Below, in pieces: positions 24,424 through 32,459 of a stretch of DNA of 49,376 nucleotides; the first letter of the stretch is position 1; every line of letters starts with the position of its first letter. The position numbers and the translations under genes are program-made. The notes beneath the pieces were generated by a model. It was not told where the DNA came from and searched no databases. It was given only the letters and a program-made list of their open reading frames with translations. The stretch is from Actinotalea subterranea. GTDB taxonomy: Bacteria > Actinomycetota > Actinomycetes > Actinomycetales > Cellulomonadaceae. The stretch covers positions 1 to 49,376 of the forward strand of contig NZ_VTTP01000015.1 in the NCBI RefSeq assembly GCF_008364845.1, read 5' to 3'.

Positions 24424-25316
24424 GCCTCCAGACCGCACCGGGCCGCCCGACCGCACGCCGCACGTCGGGCGCGCCCACGCGCCGTCGGGCACGCCGCGGC
24501 CTGGGCCTCGACCTCGGGGCCTACGCCGCGATGATCGCCGCGACCGTCGTCCTCGGCGCACCCCTGCTGTGGATGGTGGTCGCGAGCCTCAAGGAACGCA
24601 GCGAGCTGTACAGCGTCCCCCTGCAGTGGCTGCCCGACGACCTGGACCTCGCCAACTACGCGCAGGCCGCCGGGACGATCCCGATGGGCCAGCTCATCGC
24701 CAACAGCGTCGGCCTGACGATCGTGGGCGCGGGCCTCAAGGTGGCCCTCGGCCTCACGTGCGCGTACGCCCTCGTCTTCGTGGACGTCCCGTTCCGCCGC
24801 GCCGTGTTCGTGCTCGTCCTCGCGACGCTCATGATCCCGTCGCAGATCACGATCATCCCCAACTACACGCTCGTCGCGAGTCTCGGGTGGCTCAACACCT
24901 ACCAGGGCATCCTCGTGCCCGGGCTCGCGAGCGCGTTCGGCACCTTCCTGTTCCGCCAGCACTTCCTGTCCCTGCCGACCTCGATCCTCGAGGCCGCCGA
25001 GCTCGACGGTGCGGGTCACTGGCGCAAGCTCTGGCAGTTCGTCGTGCCGCTCTCGCTCCCGACGGTCGCGGCCGTCGCGCTCGTGTCCGTCGTCGCCGAG
25101 TGGAACGACTACCTGTGGCCGTTCCTGGTGGTCGACGACGCCGCGAAGATGACGCTGCCCGTGGGCCTGACCCTGCTGCAGAGCATCGACGGCATGAACA
25201 ACTGGGGCGTGCTCCTCGCGGCGACCGTCGTCGTGACCGTGCCCATCCTCGCCGTCTTCCTCGTCCTCCAGCGGCGGCTCGTCGCCGGACTCACCGCGGG
25301 CGCCGTGACGGGCTGA
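24420..25316 (+). CDS. ugpE: Glycerol-3-phosphate-type ABC transporter permease (UgpE-like)
   Basis: A 298-residue partner permease. About 30 basic residues precede the first helix (AAMIAATVVLGAPLLWMVVASLKE). The EAA loop is SILEAAELDGAGHWRKLW. It overlaps the preceding gene by 4 bp (ATGA). Together the two form the membrane channel of a CUT1-type importer. No ATPase is encoded, so a shared one (UgpC/MsiK-like) from elsewhere is presumed. Confidence 0.82.
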   Translation: MSLQTAPGRPTARRTSGAPTRRRARRGLGLDLGAYAAMIAATVVLGAPLLWMVVASLKERSELYSVPLQWLPDDLDLANYAQAAGTIPMGQLIANSVGLTIVGAGLKVALGLTCAYALVFVDVPFRRAVFVLVLATLMIPSQITIIPNYTLVASLGWLNTYQGILVPGLASAFGTFLFRQHFLSLPTSILEAAELDGAGHWRKLWQFVVPLSLPTVAAVALVSVVAEWNDYLWPFLVVDDAAKMTLPVGLTLLQSIDGMNNWGVLLAATVVVTVPILAVFLVLQRRLVAGLTAGAVTG

Positions 25317-25462
25317 CCGCCCGCACCTCACCCCCTTCCGCACAGCCCCGGGCCCCGGGGCCGGGACGAGCCCAGCCCGTCACCGGCCCAGCGGAGCCCT
25401 GCCCTACCCCCGATCCAGCACGTCCATCCCACCCCGCAAGAACCAGCACCGAGGAGACCCAC

Positions 25463-26833
25463 GTGTCCCAGCGTTCCCCGATCAGGCGCCGCACCCGGAC
25501 GGCCGTCCCGGCCGCCCTGGCCGCCGCAGCGACGCTCGCCCTCGCCGCGTGCGCCGGCCCGAGCGTCGGCGCCGAGCCCGACGCCGACGCGAGCGAGACC
25601 GCCGCGGCCGGCACGGACTGGTCGCAGGTCACGCCCGCCTCCGAGATCACGTGGTGGAGCAACCACCCCGGGGCCTCGCAGGAGGTCGAGAAGGAGCTCA
25701 TCCGCCGCTTCAACGAGGAGCACCCCGAGATCACGGTCAACCTCGTCACCGCGGGCGCGGGCTACGACGAGATCGCGCAGCGGTTCCAGGCCGCGTCGCA
25801 GACCGACGAGCTGCCCGACCTGGTCATCTCGAGCGACGTCTGGTGGTTCCGGTACCACCTGAACGACCAGATCATGCCGCTCGACGACGTGTTCGAGTAC
25901 CTCGAGGTCGACACCGAGGACTTCAACCCGGCGCTCTACAGCGACTACGAGTACGAGGGCTCGCACTGGGCTGCGCCGTACGCCCGGTCCACGCCGCTCT
26001 TCTACTACAACAAGGACATGTGGGCCGCTGCCGGCCTGCCCGACCGTGGCCCGACCACGTGGCAGGAGCTCGAGGAGTGGAGCGAGGCGCTGCGCCCCCA
26101 GGTCCCGGCCGACGGTGCGCCGCTCGGGCTCGCGACCGGCCCGTCGTGGTCCGCGTGGTGGTTCATGAACATGCTCTGGGGCCAGGGCGGCCAGTACAGC
26201 GACGGCTGGGAGATGACGCTCGACACCCCTGAGGCGCTCGCCGCAGGGGACTTCCTGCACGAGCTGTTCCACGAGAAGAAGGTCGCCACGGTCTCCAAGG
26301 ACTCGAACGCCGACTTCGCGGCCGGCGTGATCGCGTCGACCGTCGGCTCGACGGGCAGCCTCACGGGCATCCTCGAGTCCGCGACGTTCGAGGTCGGCAC
26401 CGCGTACCTGCCCGACGGCCCCGAGGGTTCCGGCACGCCCACCGGCGGCACCGGCCTCGCGATCCCGTCGTCGCGCACGCCCGAGCAGCAGCTCGCCGCC
26501 GCGATGTTCCTCGCGTTCATCACGGACACCGACAACACCGCGTACTTCTCCCAGAACACGGGCTACATGCCGGTGCGCACGTCCGCCGTCGAGTCCGACG
26601 CGATGAAGGCCGTGTACGAGCAGACCCCGCAGTTCCGCACGGCCGTGGACCAGCTCGCCGACAAGGCGCGCTCGCAGGACTGGGTCCGCGTCTTCGTCCC
26701 GTCGGCCGACCAGATCCTCACGGACGCGATCGAGGAGATCGTCCTCAAGGGCACGGACCCGGAGACCGCGTTCGGCTCGGTGACGCCGAAGGTCGAGACG
26801 GCCTACCGTGAGAACGTGGAGCCCTACCTGTGA
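25463..26833 (+). CDS. ugpB: Solute-binding lipoprotein (UgpB-like)
   Basis: A 456-residue binding protein. A Tat-like or Sec basic start (SQRSPIRRRTRTAVPAALAA) leads to the lipobox LALAAC near residue 28, a short Asp/Ala linker and a two-lobed binding fold with ITWWSNHPGASQEVEKELI at its first strand. The GTG at 25463 has GAGGAG upstream. In UgpB proteins this fold binds sn-glycerol-3-phosphate or glycerophosphodiesters outside the cell. The link to that substrate rests on the adjacent phosphodiesterase and the PHO-box-like repeats, not on recognised ligand residues. Confidence 0.8.
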   Translation: MSQRSPIRRRTRTAVPAALAAAATLALAACAGPSVGAEPDADASETAAAGTDWSQVTPASEITWWSNHPGASQEVEKELIRRFNEEHPEITVNLVTAGAGYDEIAQRFQAASQTDELPDLVISSDVWWFRYHLNDQIMPLDDVFEYLEVDTEDFNPALYSDYEYEGSHWAAPYARSTPLFYYNKDMWAAAGLPDRGPTTWQELEEWSEALRPQVPADGAPLGLATGPSWSAWWFMNMLWGQGGQYSDGWEMTLDTPEALAAGDFLHELFHEKKVATVSKDSNADFAAGVIASTVGSTGSLTGILESATFEVGTAYLPDGPEGSGTPTGGTGLAIPSSRTPEQQLAAAMFLAFITDTDNTAYFSQNTGYMPVRTSAVESDAMKAVYEQTPQFRTAVDQLADKARSQDWVRVFVPSADQILTDAIEEIVLKGTDPETAFGSVTPKVETAYRENVEPYL

Positions 26834-27558
26834 CAGCCGTCATCGCGCACCGCGGCAACTCGTCCGTCGCACCCCAGAACACGCTCAGCGCGTTCGAGGC
26901 CGCGTGGCGGGGTGACGCGGACAGCATCGAGATCGACGTCCAGCTCACCGCGGACCGCCAGGTCGTCGTGATCCACGACGACTCGGTCGACGCGACCACC
27001 GACGGCAGCGGGGTCGTGGGCGAGCTGACCCTCGACGAGGTGCGCGCGCTCGACGCGGGCGCCTGGTTCGCGCCGGCCTTCACCGGCCAGCGCGTGCCCA
27101 CGTTCGCCGAGGTCGTGGAGTTCCTGACCGAGCACCCCGGGATCGAGCTGCTGCTCGAGCTCAAGGGCGCCTGGACGGCCGACGACGTGCGGCTCGTCAC
27201 CGAGCCCATCGCGGCGGCCGGCCTCGAGGACCGCGTCGTCGGGCAGAGCTTCTGGCCCGAGTCGGTCGAGGCGCTCGCGGAGGTGGCCCCCGGGCTGCGA
27301 CGCGGGCTCCTGATCTTCGCGGTGCCCGACGACCTCGTGGCACGGTGCCGCGAGCTCGGCGTCATGACGTGCAACCCGCACGGCGACCTCGTGGCGGCGA
27401 ACCCGTCCCTGGTCGACGAGCTGCACGACGCCGGCATCCAGGTCATGGTCTGGACGCTCGACAAGCCCGACGAGTGGGCCGCGGCCATCGATGCCGGGGT
27501 CGACGCGATCATCACCAACCGCCCCGACCGCCTCGGCGGCTGGCTGGCGGCGCGCTAG
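26830..27558 (+). CDS. ugpQ: Glycerophosphodiester phosphodiesterase (UgpQ-like)
   Basis: A 242-residue cytoplasmic GDPD-family enzyme: a TIM barrel with IAHRGNSSVAPQNTLSAF (catalytic His7 and the PENT-like loop), the metal ligands in SIEIDVQLT, and the second catalytic His in VVIHDDSVD. Near the C-terminus VMVWTLDKPDEW and DAIITNRPD are typical. It hydrolyses glycerophosphodiesters to glycerol-3-phosphate and an alcohol. The GTG start overlaps the binding-protein stop (GTGA). Coupling of importer and diesterase is as in Escherichia coli ugpBAECQ. Confidence 0.9.
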   Translation: MTAVIAHRGNSSVAPQNTLSAFEAAWRGDADSIEIDVQLTADRQVVVIHDDSVDATTDGSGVVGELTLDEVRALDAGAWFAPAFTGQRVPTFAEVVEFLTEHPGIELLLELKGAWTADDVRLVTEPIAAAGLEDRVVGQSFWPESVEALAEVAPGLRRGLLIFAVPDDLVARCRELGVMTCNPHGDLVAANPSLVDELHDAGIQVMVWTLDKPDEWAAAIDAGVDAIITNRPDRLGGWLAAR

Positions 27559-27623
27559 CCCGACACCACGGCGCCGACGCGTGCCGCGACACACCACGGC
27601 GCCCACGGGCGCCGGCCGTCCGC

Positions 27624-27657
27624 AGACCCGTCGGGAGCACCCGCTCCCGACGGGTCT
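27624..27657 (+). terminator. Hairpin terminator after ugpQ-like gene
   Basis: Perfect 15-bp arms (AGACCCGTCGGGAGC at 27624-27638 and its complement at 27643-27657) enclose a 4-nt loop, 65 bp after the stop. No clear U-run follows. Confidence 0.75.
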
Positions 27658-27694
27658 CGCCGTCTGCCCCGCCCCGCGCCGGCTCGTCCGTGTG

Positions 27695-27783
27695 CCGAGG
27701 TCGGCCCTTCGCGCCGAGGTCGGTCCGTGGGAGGGCCGACCTCGGCAGGAGGGACCGACCTCGGCAGGATGGACCGACCTCGG
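27695..27783. repeat. Five copies of a 10-bp core, two forward and three reversed
   Basis: CCGAGGTCGG occurs at 27695 and 27714, and its complement CCGACCTCGG at 27736, 27755 and 27774. Spacing is 19, 22, 19 and 19 bp. The array can fold into alternative stems and lies between convergent genes, so bidirectional termination is one plausible role. Confidence 0.7.
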
Positions 27784-27831
27784 CGCCGCTCGTCGCGGCG
27801 CCTCCACCCGGCCGGGCCCCCGCGGCCGTGG

Positions 27832-29043
27832 TCAGGAGGCCAGGGCGTCGGGGGTGCCGAGGCGGGCCAGCGCTGCCGGGGGGAGCTCGAGGTCGAGCGC
27901 TGGGAGGGCCGACAGGTACTGGTCCCAGGTGCGGGGGCCGATGAGGGGGAGCACCCGGGGGCGGCGGGCCGCCATGAGCCAGGCGAGGACGACCTGCGTC
28001 GGGCGCGCGCCCAGCTCGGCGGCGACCGACTCGAGCTCCCGTAGGCGGGCCGCGTTGTCGGCGTCGTCGTACGCGGCCCACAGGTGGTGGCCGGCGCGCT
28101 TGACCGCATCGTCGTAGATGCCCTTGAGGATCGGCGAGTACGCCACCAGCGACTGGTCGTCGTGCCGGGCGAGGTGCGCGGCCTGCGCGGCGTCGACGAT
28201 CGAGTCGTTCTCCACGTCCGTGCGCCGGCGCAGGTAGGAGTGCTGCTGCTGGACGGCGACCGGGAGCGGCCAGCCCTCGGCCACGCACAGGCGCCGGATC
28301 TCCTCGAGCCGCCCGGTGCGCACGTTCGACCAACCCAGGTACCGGACCTTCCCCGCCGCGACGAAGCCGGCCAGGGTCTCGAGCGTCTCGGCGAGCGGCG
28401 TCGCGTGGTCGTCGACGTGCACGTAGTACAGGTCCACGTGGTCGACGCCCAGCCGTCGCAGGCTCCCGTCGAGGGAGGCCCGGAGCGTTCCGGCGCCCGC
28501 ACCGACGAACCGTGTGCGGGCGAGGTCCCAGTCCGGGTCGGTGCGGCGCCCGCCCCAGATGTGGTCGTTGTCGCGCACGTTCGCGGTCCCCTTGGTCGCG
28601 AGGAGCACGCGCTCGCGGCGGCCGGGACGGGCGAGCCACCGGCCGAGCAGGCTCTCCGACTCGCCGCCACGGCTCTCGGGCCGGTCCCACCAGCAGTAGC
28701 AGTCCGCGGTGTCGAGCATCGGCAGGGCTCGAGCGCCGTCGGGTCCGGTGAAGCGGTCGCCGACCTCGCCGGTGAAATGGTCGAGCATGCGCACAGCCAC
28801 GTCCTCGGGCGTCGTCGTACCCATGATCATCGTGCCGAGGGCGAGTGGCGTCAGGTGCACGTCGGTGCTGCCGAGCCTGTGCGCAGATGCTGCGCCCGAG
28901 GGCCCGGTCGGTGTGCCGGGCGCGTCGGACCCCGGTGTGCCCGACGCGCGGTGGCTGGGTTCGGTGGTGCCCGACGCGCGGGGGTTGGGTCCGGACGGGT
29001 CGGTCGCGTCCGCGGGGCGGGGAGTGGGCAGGGCTGCGGGCAT
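27832..29043 (-). CDS. Aldo/keto reductase
   Basis: A 403-residue protein. Some 60 Pro/Thr/Ser-rich residues precede a normal aldo/keto reductase barrel beginning LGSTDVHLTPLALGTMIMG. Visible active-site elements are the Asp of LDTADCY, the Tyr of that turn, the Lys in VLLATKGT and the His in DLYYVHVDDH; YLGWSNV and YSPILKGIYDD are also typical. The RBS GGGAGAG before the ATG at 29043 supports the extension, though the barrel alone would be the usual length. It reduces or oxidises an unknown carbonyl or sugar with NADP(H). It lies downstream of a MerR gene on the same strand. Confidence 0.85.
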   Translation of the reverse strand: MPAALPTPRPADATDPSGPNPRASGTTEPSHRASGTPGSDAPGTPTGPSGAASAHRLGSTDVHLTPLALGTMIMGTTTPEDVAVRMLDHFTGEVGDRFTGPDGARALPMLDTADCYCWWDRPESRGGESESLLGRWLARPGRRERVLLATKGTANVRDNDHIWGGRRTDPDWDLARTRFVGAGAGTLRASLDGSLRRLGVDHVDLYYVHVDDHATPLAETLETLAGFVAAGKVRYLGWSNVRTGRLEEIRRLCVAEGWPLPVAVQQQHSYLRRRTDVENDSIVDAAQAAHLARHDDQSLVAYSPILKGIYDDAVKRAGHHLWAAYDDADNAARLRELESVAAELGARPTQVVLAWLMAARRPRVLPLIGPRTWDQYLSALPALDLELPPAALARLGTPDALAS

Positions 29044-29130
29044 GGTTCTCTCCCGGGTCGTCGTTCGGGTGTCGGCGGGGCCGGTCGGCGTCGCCGCGAG
29101 TGGTCGTCCGGGGAGTGCCCCGGGCTCTCG

Positions 29131-29240
29131 TGCCAGGCGGGTGGTTCAGTCGCGTGGGCCAGGCCCTCGTGCCAGGCGGGTGGTTCAGTCGCGTGGGTCA
29201 GTCACGTGGGCCAGACCCTGGTGCCAGGCGGGTGGTTCAG
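29131..29240. repeat. Three tandem direct repeats of about 39 bp
   Basis: The segment TGCCAGGCGGGTGGTTCAG occurs at 29131, 29170 and 29222. The first two copies are 39 bp apart and share the whole unit. The third is displaced by an extra 13 bp. The array lies in the 249-bp gap between the merR-like stop and the aldo/keto reductase start. Confidence 0.75.
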
Positions 29241-29292
29241 ACGGACAGGTCAGGCGTGCGGGCCGGCCCGGTCGGGCGCGGCGGCGGGTGGG

Positions 29293-29721
29293 TCAGACGG
29301 GCACCCGCGCCTCGCGGGCGAGGTCGGGAGCGGGGTCGGGGACCGAGGCGGGGGCCGGAGCGGCGAGCATCGACTCGTAGACGCCGACCTTGTGCTCGAT
29401 GGCCTCGAGGTGCTGGGCCTCACGCTCGAGTCGCTCACGGACGGCGTCGCGGTGCTCGCGCAGCAGTGCGACCCGGGCGGGGATGGTCCCGTCGCCCCCG
29501 CGGGTGAGCTCCATGAAGCGGGTCATCTCCCTGACGGGCATGCCCGTCTCGCGCAGCAGGACGACGAAGCCGATCATGCCGAGGTCGCCCTCGGAGTACC
29601 GCCGGCGGCCGGCTGCGTCGCGCTCGACGGGTGCGAGCAGCCCGATGCGCTCGTAGTAGCGCAGGGTCGGCGGAGTCATGCCCGTGAGTGCCGCCACCGT
29701 CTCGATCGTGTGCGCCGTCAT
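29293..29721 (-). CDS. MerR-family transcriptional regulator
   Basis: A 142-residue regulator with an N-terminal winged helix (TIETVAALTGMTPPTLRYYERIGLL, about residues 4-30, then RRRYSEGDL) and a long C-terminal dimerisation helix (residues about 75-120). No Cys cluster for metal binding is present, so it belongs with the organic-ligand or redox-independent MerR proteins. The ATG at 29721 is 7 nt after the -10, a leaderless start. Its promoter has a 19-bp spacer with a palindrome, so it controls its own expression and perhaps the aldo/keto reductase downstream. Confidence 0.87.
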   Translation of the reverse strand: MTAHTIETVAALTGMTPPTLRYYERIGLLAPVERDAAGRRRYSEGDLGMIGFVVLLRETGMPVREMTRFMELTRGGDGTIPARVALLREHRDAVRERLEREAQHLEAIEHKVGVYESMLAAPAPASVPDPAPDLAREARVPV

Positions 29722-29728
29722 GCCCAAG

Positions 29729-29759
29729 ACGCTAGGAGTTGAAGTGCACTTCAGGTCAA
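29729..29759 (-). promoter_or_regulatory. MerR-type promoter with 19-bp spacer
   Basis: On the minus strand TTGACC (29759-29754) and TAGCGT (29734-29729) are separated by 19 bp instead of 17. The spacer holds the perfect palindrome TGAAGTGCACTTCA (29753-29740). This is the hallmark layout of promoters that MerR proteins activate by DNA untwisting. Confidence 0.8.
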
Positions 29760-29782
29760 GCGTTCTGCAGCAGGATCTCCGG

Positions 29783-29836
29783 CCGACGCCGACGCCGACG
29801 CCGACGCCGACACCGAAGCGGATGCCGAAGCGGATG
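29783..29836. repeat. Hexanucleotide microsatellite (CCGACG)n and a degenerate tail
   Basis: Four perfect CCGACG units and one CCGACA (29783-29812) are followed by two 12-bp units CCGAAGCGGATG (29813-29836). It lies between the divergently controlled merR-like gene and the 3' end of an ABC ATPase gene. The repeats are in no recognised coding frame. Confidence 0.8.
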
Positions 29837-29887
29837 CTGAATCCGAAGCCACCGACACCGACGCTCTCGCTCGGGCAGTCCGGACCC

Positions 29888-30475
29888 TCACGCTCCGAGG
29901 TGGACGACGGCCGCACCGAACCACGCGGCGTCCGCCGGGTCGTGCGTGATCAGGAGCACGGTGCGCCCGGCGCATCGCGCGCGTGCGTAGGTCAGCGCCT
30001 GCGCGCGTGACTCGGGGTCGAGGCCCGTGAACGGCTCGTCGAGGACCACGAGGTCGGCGTCGCCCGCGAGCGCCCGGACGAGTGCGACGCGCCGGCGCTG
30101 CCCTCCCGAGAGGTCGAGGACGGGCTTGCGCAGCGAGGGGTCGTCGAGGCCGACCCGGCGCAGCTCGGCGACGGCGCGGGTGGTGCGGGCGGCGCGGTCG
30201 CCGCCGTCGAGCACGAGGCGCACGTTGCGGACGGCGCTGAGCTGCTCGCACAACCGGTTCTCCTGGAACACGGCTGCCCGACGCCGCCCGTCGAGCCCGT
30301 GCAGCGTCCCGGCGTCGGGCGTGGTCAGGCCGAGAAGGATGCGGCCGACGGTCGTCTTGCCGGAGCCGTTGGGTCCGACGAGTGCGGTGACCGTGCCGGG
30401 TGCGAGGTCGAGGTCCAGGCCGTCGAGGACGACCTGCTCCCCGAACGTCTTGCGGAGCCCCCGGGCACGGATCAT
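29888..30475 (-). CDS. ABC importer ATPase (SsuB/TauB class, short)
   Basis: A 195-residue ATPase, shorter than the usual 240-260 of its class because the C-terminal tail is missing. All core motifs are present: Walker A (GPNGSGKTT), Q-loop (VFQENRLCEQL), signature (LSGGQRRR), Walker B (LVVLDEPFTGLDP) and H-loop (LLITHDP). It overlaps the permease gene by 4 bp. It is the last gene of an operon that begins with a [FeFe] hydrogenase. Confidence 0.87.
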   Translation of the reverse strand: MIRARGLRKTFGEQVVLDGLDLDLAPGTVTALVGPNGSGKTTVGRILLGLTTPDAGTLHGLDGRRRAAVFQENRLCEQLSAVRNVRLVLDGGDRAARTTRAVAELRRVGLDDPSLRKPVLDLSGGQRRRVALVRALAGDADLVVLDEPFTGLDPESRAQALTYARARCAGRTVLLITHDPADAAWFGAAVVHLGA

Positions 30476-31428
30476 GCCGGGCTCCCGACCGCGAGCCGAC
30501 GGCTCGCCCGGTCGAGCAGCGCGACGACGACCCGCTCGAGGCCGTAGCTGAGGGCGACGACGACGACCGTCCACGCGAACACGTCGGCCGTGCTGAGGAA
30601 GATCTTCGCCTGGTAGAGCTGCTCGCCGATGCTGCCCTGCGGCAGGCCGATGACCTCGGCGGCGACCCCGCTCTTCCACGCGAGGCCCACGCCGGTGCGG
30701 CACGCGGACACGAAGTACGGCAGGACGGCGGGCACGTCGATCGCCGGGATGCGGCGCAGCGTCGGGACCTCGAACACGGTCGCGACCTCGAGGAGCGCGG
30801 GGTCACGCTGGCGGATGCCCTCGAGCACGTTGGTGTGCACCACGGGCACGACCATGAGGAAGCTCACGACGAGTGCGAGCTGCCCGCTGTCCGCCCACAC
30901 GAGCACGAGGATGATGAAGCTGACGACCGGTGTGCTGCGGACGGCTGTCACGAGCGGGGCGAGCAGGGCGTCGGCCACGCGGGACGCGGCGGCGAGCGTC
31001 GCGCCGAGGACGCCGACGACGGCGGCGGCGAGGAACCCCGTGCCGATGCGCGCGAACGAGTGACCGACGGTCGCCCAGAAGTCGCCTGTGCGCACGAGCT
31101 CGGCGAGCCGCACCAGGACGTCGCCGGGGGAGGCGAGCAGCAGGTCCTGGTCGACGACGACGGCCGCGACGTGCCACACGCCGATCCAGAAGGCGACGGC
31201 GAGCACCGTCCGCAGGGCGGCACGGGACGGCCGGCCAGCGGAGCGGGACGATCGGGCACGTGGCTGTGGGTGCGAGGAGCCGGGAGGCCCGGACGACCCG
31301 GGCGAGCGGGGCGTCCCCGGTGACCCGGGTGAGCGCGGCAGGCGTGTGAAGCGGGGCGAGCGTCCTCGCCGGGCCCCGTCGGGGCCGTCGGGTGCCGGGG
31401 TCCGGCTACGGCCGGTAGTAGAAGTCAT
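30472..31428 (-). CDS. ABC importer permease (SsuC/TauC class)
   Basis: A 318-residue protein. The first about 70 residues are Pro/Gly/Ser/Arg-rich and disordered, then about six helices follow (TVLAVAFWIGVWHVAAVVV, AAVVGVLGATLAAASRV, PVVSFIILVLVWADSGQLALVVSFLMVVPVVHTNVLEGI). The EAA-type loop is ALLEVATVFEVPTLRRI. Its start lies 23 bp inside the binding-protein gene, so an internal start is possible, but no good alternative appears before the first helix. Relatives import nitrate, sulfonates, taurine or thiamine precursors; the cargo here is unknown. Confidence 0.82.
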   Translation of the reverse strand: MTSTTGRSRTPAPDGPDGARRGRSPRFTRLPRSPGSPGTPRSPGSSGPPGSSHPQPRARSSRSAGRPSRAALRTVLAVAFWIGVWHVAAVVVDQDLLLASPGDVLVRLAELVRTGDFWATVGHSFARIGTGFLAAAVVGVLGATLAAASRVADALLAPLVTAVRSTPVVSFIILVLVWADSGQLALVVSFLMVVPVVHTNVLEGIRQRDPALLEVATVFEVPTLRRIPAIDVPAVLPYFVSACRTGVGLAWKSGVAAEVIGLPQGSIGEQLYQAKIFLSTADVFAWTVVVVALSYGLERVVVALLDRASRRLAVGSPA

Positions 31429-32455
31429 CGCCGGGCAGCGATCCGCCGACGGACGCGGGGTCGGCGTCGAACAGCACCTGCAGGTACCCGCCGAGCAGGG
31501 TCTGGAGGCGCTCGCCCGCGACGTAGGTCAGGTGGCACGCGGGGATCGCGGCCTCGGCGACGGCCGCGGAGGGCGTGAGGCCTGCGTCGGCGATGAGGAC
31601 GGCCGCAGCGGCGGGCTCGTCGGTCGTGTACGCCGTCGACGCCTCGTAGTCGAGCAGGAAGTCCTCGAACGCCTCGGGGTGCTCCGCCACGAACCCGGTG
31701 CGGACCACGACGACGCCGGTGACGAGCTCGGAGCCCGGGGTCACCGCGGCCCACTCCTCGGTCAGGTCCAGGGCCGTGCGGATCGCCGGGTTCTGGGTCT
31801 GCAGCACGGTGACGTACGGCTGCGGCAGCACGCCGATCGCGTCGGGGCGGGAGGCGAGGAGCGCGGCGACCTCGGTGGCCTCGCTCTTGTACTCGACGGT
31901 GAGGTCGGTCGCGGGGTCGAGGCCGTGGCTCACCAGGAGGTGGTTGAGGACGTGCTCCGGCGTCGTGCCCTTGCCCGTCGCGTAGACGGTGCGACCGGCG
32001 AGGTCCTCGATGCTGTCGACCGTGTCGCCCTGCTCGAGCACCTGCAGCATGCCGAGGGTGTTGATCGCGGCGACCTGGACCTGGGCGCCGTCGTCGGTGA
32101 GCGTCCGGTTGTACAGCACGCTCGCGAGGTTGGCCGGGAGGAGGGCGACGTCGACCTGGCCCTGCGTCAGGAGCGGGACCACCTCGTCGGGCGTGCCGTA
32201 CATCGTGACGTCGTAGTCCTGCCGTCCCTCGCCCGCCTCGTCGGCCATGAGCCCCACGAGGCCCATGGTCGTCGGGCCCTTGAGGGACGCGACCCGGATG
32301 GTCGTCCGCGGCGCGGCGGTCTCCTCGGGGGTGGCGCTCGCCGACGCGGCGCCCGACGGGTCCGGTGAGGCGGGGTCGCCCGCCTCGAGGCTCGCGCAGG
32401 CGGGCAGGAGCGCGAGCGCGAGGGCCAGCAGGGCGGCGCGTGCGGGTGGCCTCAT
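31406..32455 (-). CDS. ABC importer solute-binding lipoprotein (NMT1/SsuA-like)
   Basis: A 349-residue lipoprotein: signal peptide ending in the lipobox LLPAC (Cys near residue 20), an Ala/Ser/Pro linker, then a type-2 binding fold starting TTIRVASLKGPTTMGLVGLM. Conserved-looking segments include GQVDVALLPANLASVLYN, GRTVYATGKGTTPEHVL and the C-terminal SVGGSLPGDDFYY. The closest relatives I recall are common in fermentative Clostridia and have no assigned substrate. It starts only 4 bp after the hydrogenase stop, so the hydrogenase and importer share one transcript. Confidence 0.82.
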   Translation of the reverse strand: MRPPARAALLALALALLPACASLEAGDPASPDPSGAASASATPEETAAPRTTIRVASLKGPTTMGLVGLMADEAGEGRQDYDVTMYGTPDEVVPLLTQGQVDVALLPANLASVLYNRTLTDDGAQVQVAAINTLGMLQVLEQGDTVDSIEDLAGRTVYATGKGTTPEHVLNHLLVSHGLDPATDLTVEYKSEATEVAALLASRPDAIGVLPQPYVTVLQTQNPAIRTALDLTEEWAAVTPGSELVTGVVVVRTGFVAEHPEAFEDFLLDYEASTAYTTDEPAAAAVLIADAGLTPSAAVAEAAIPACHLTYVAGERLQTLLGGYLQVLFDADPASVGGSLPGDDFYYRP

Positions 32456-32459
32456 GGCG

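Noticed and set aside
29131-29240. A short CRISPR array.
   Set aside because: Only three copies, unequal spacing, spacers partly identical to each other and no cas genes.
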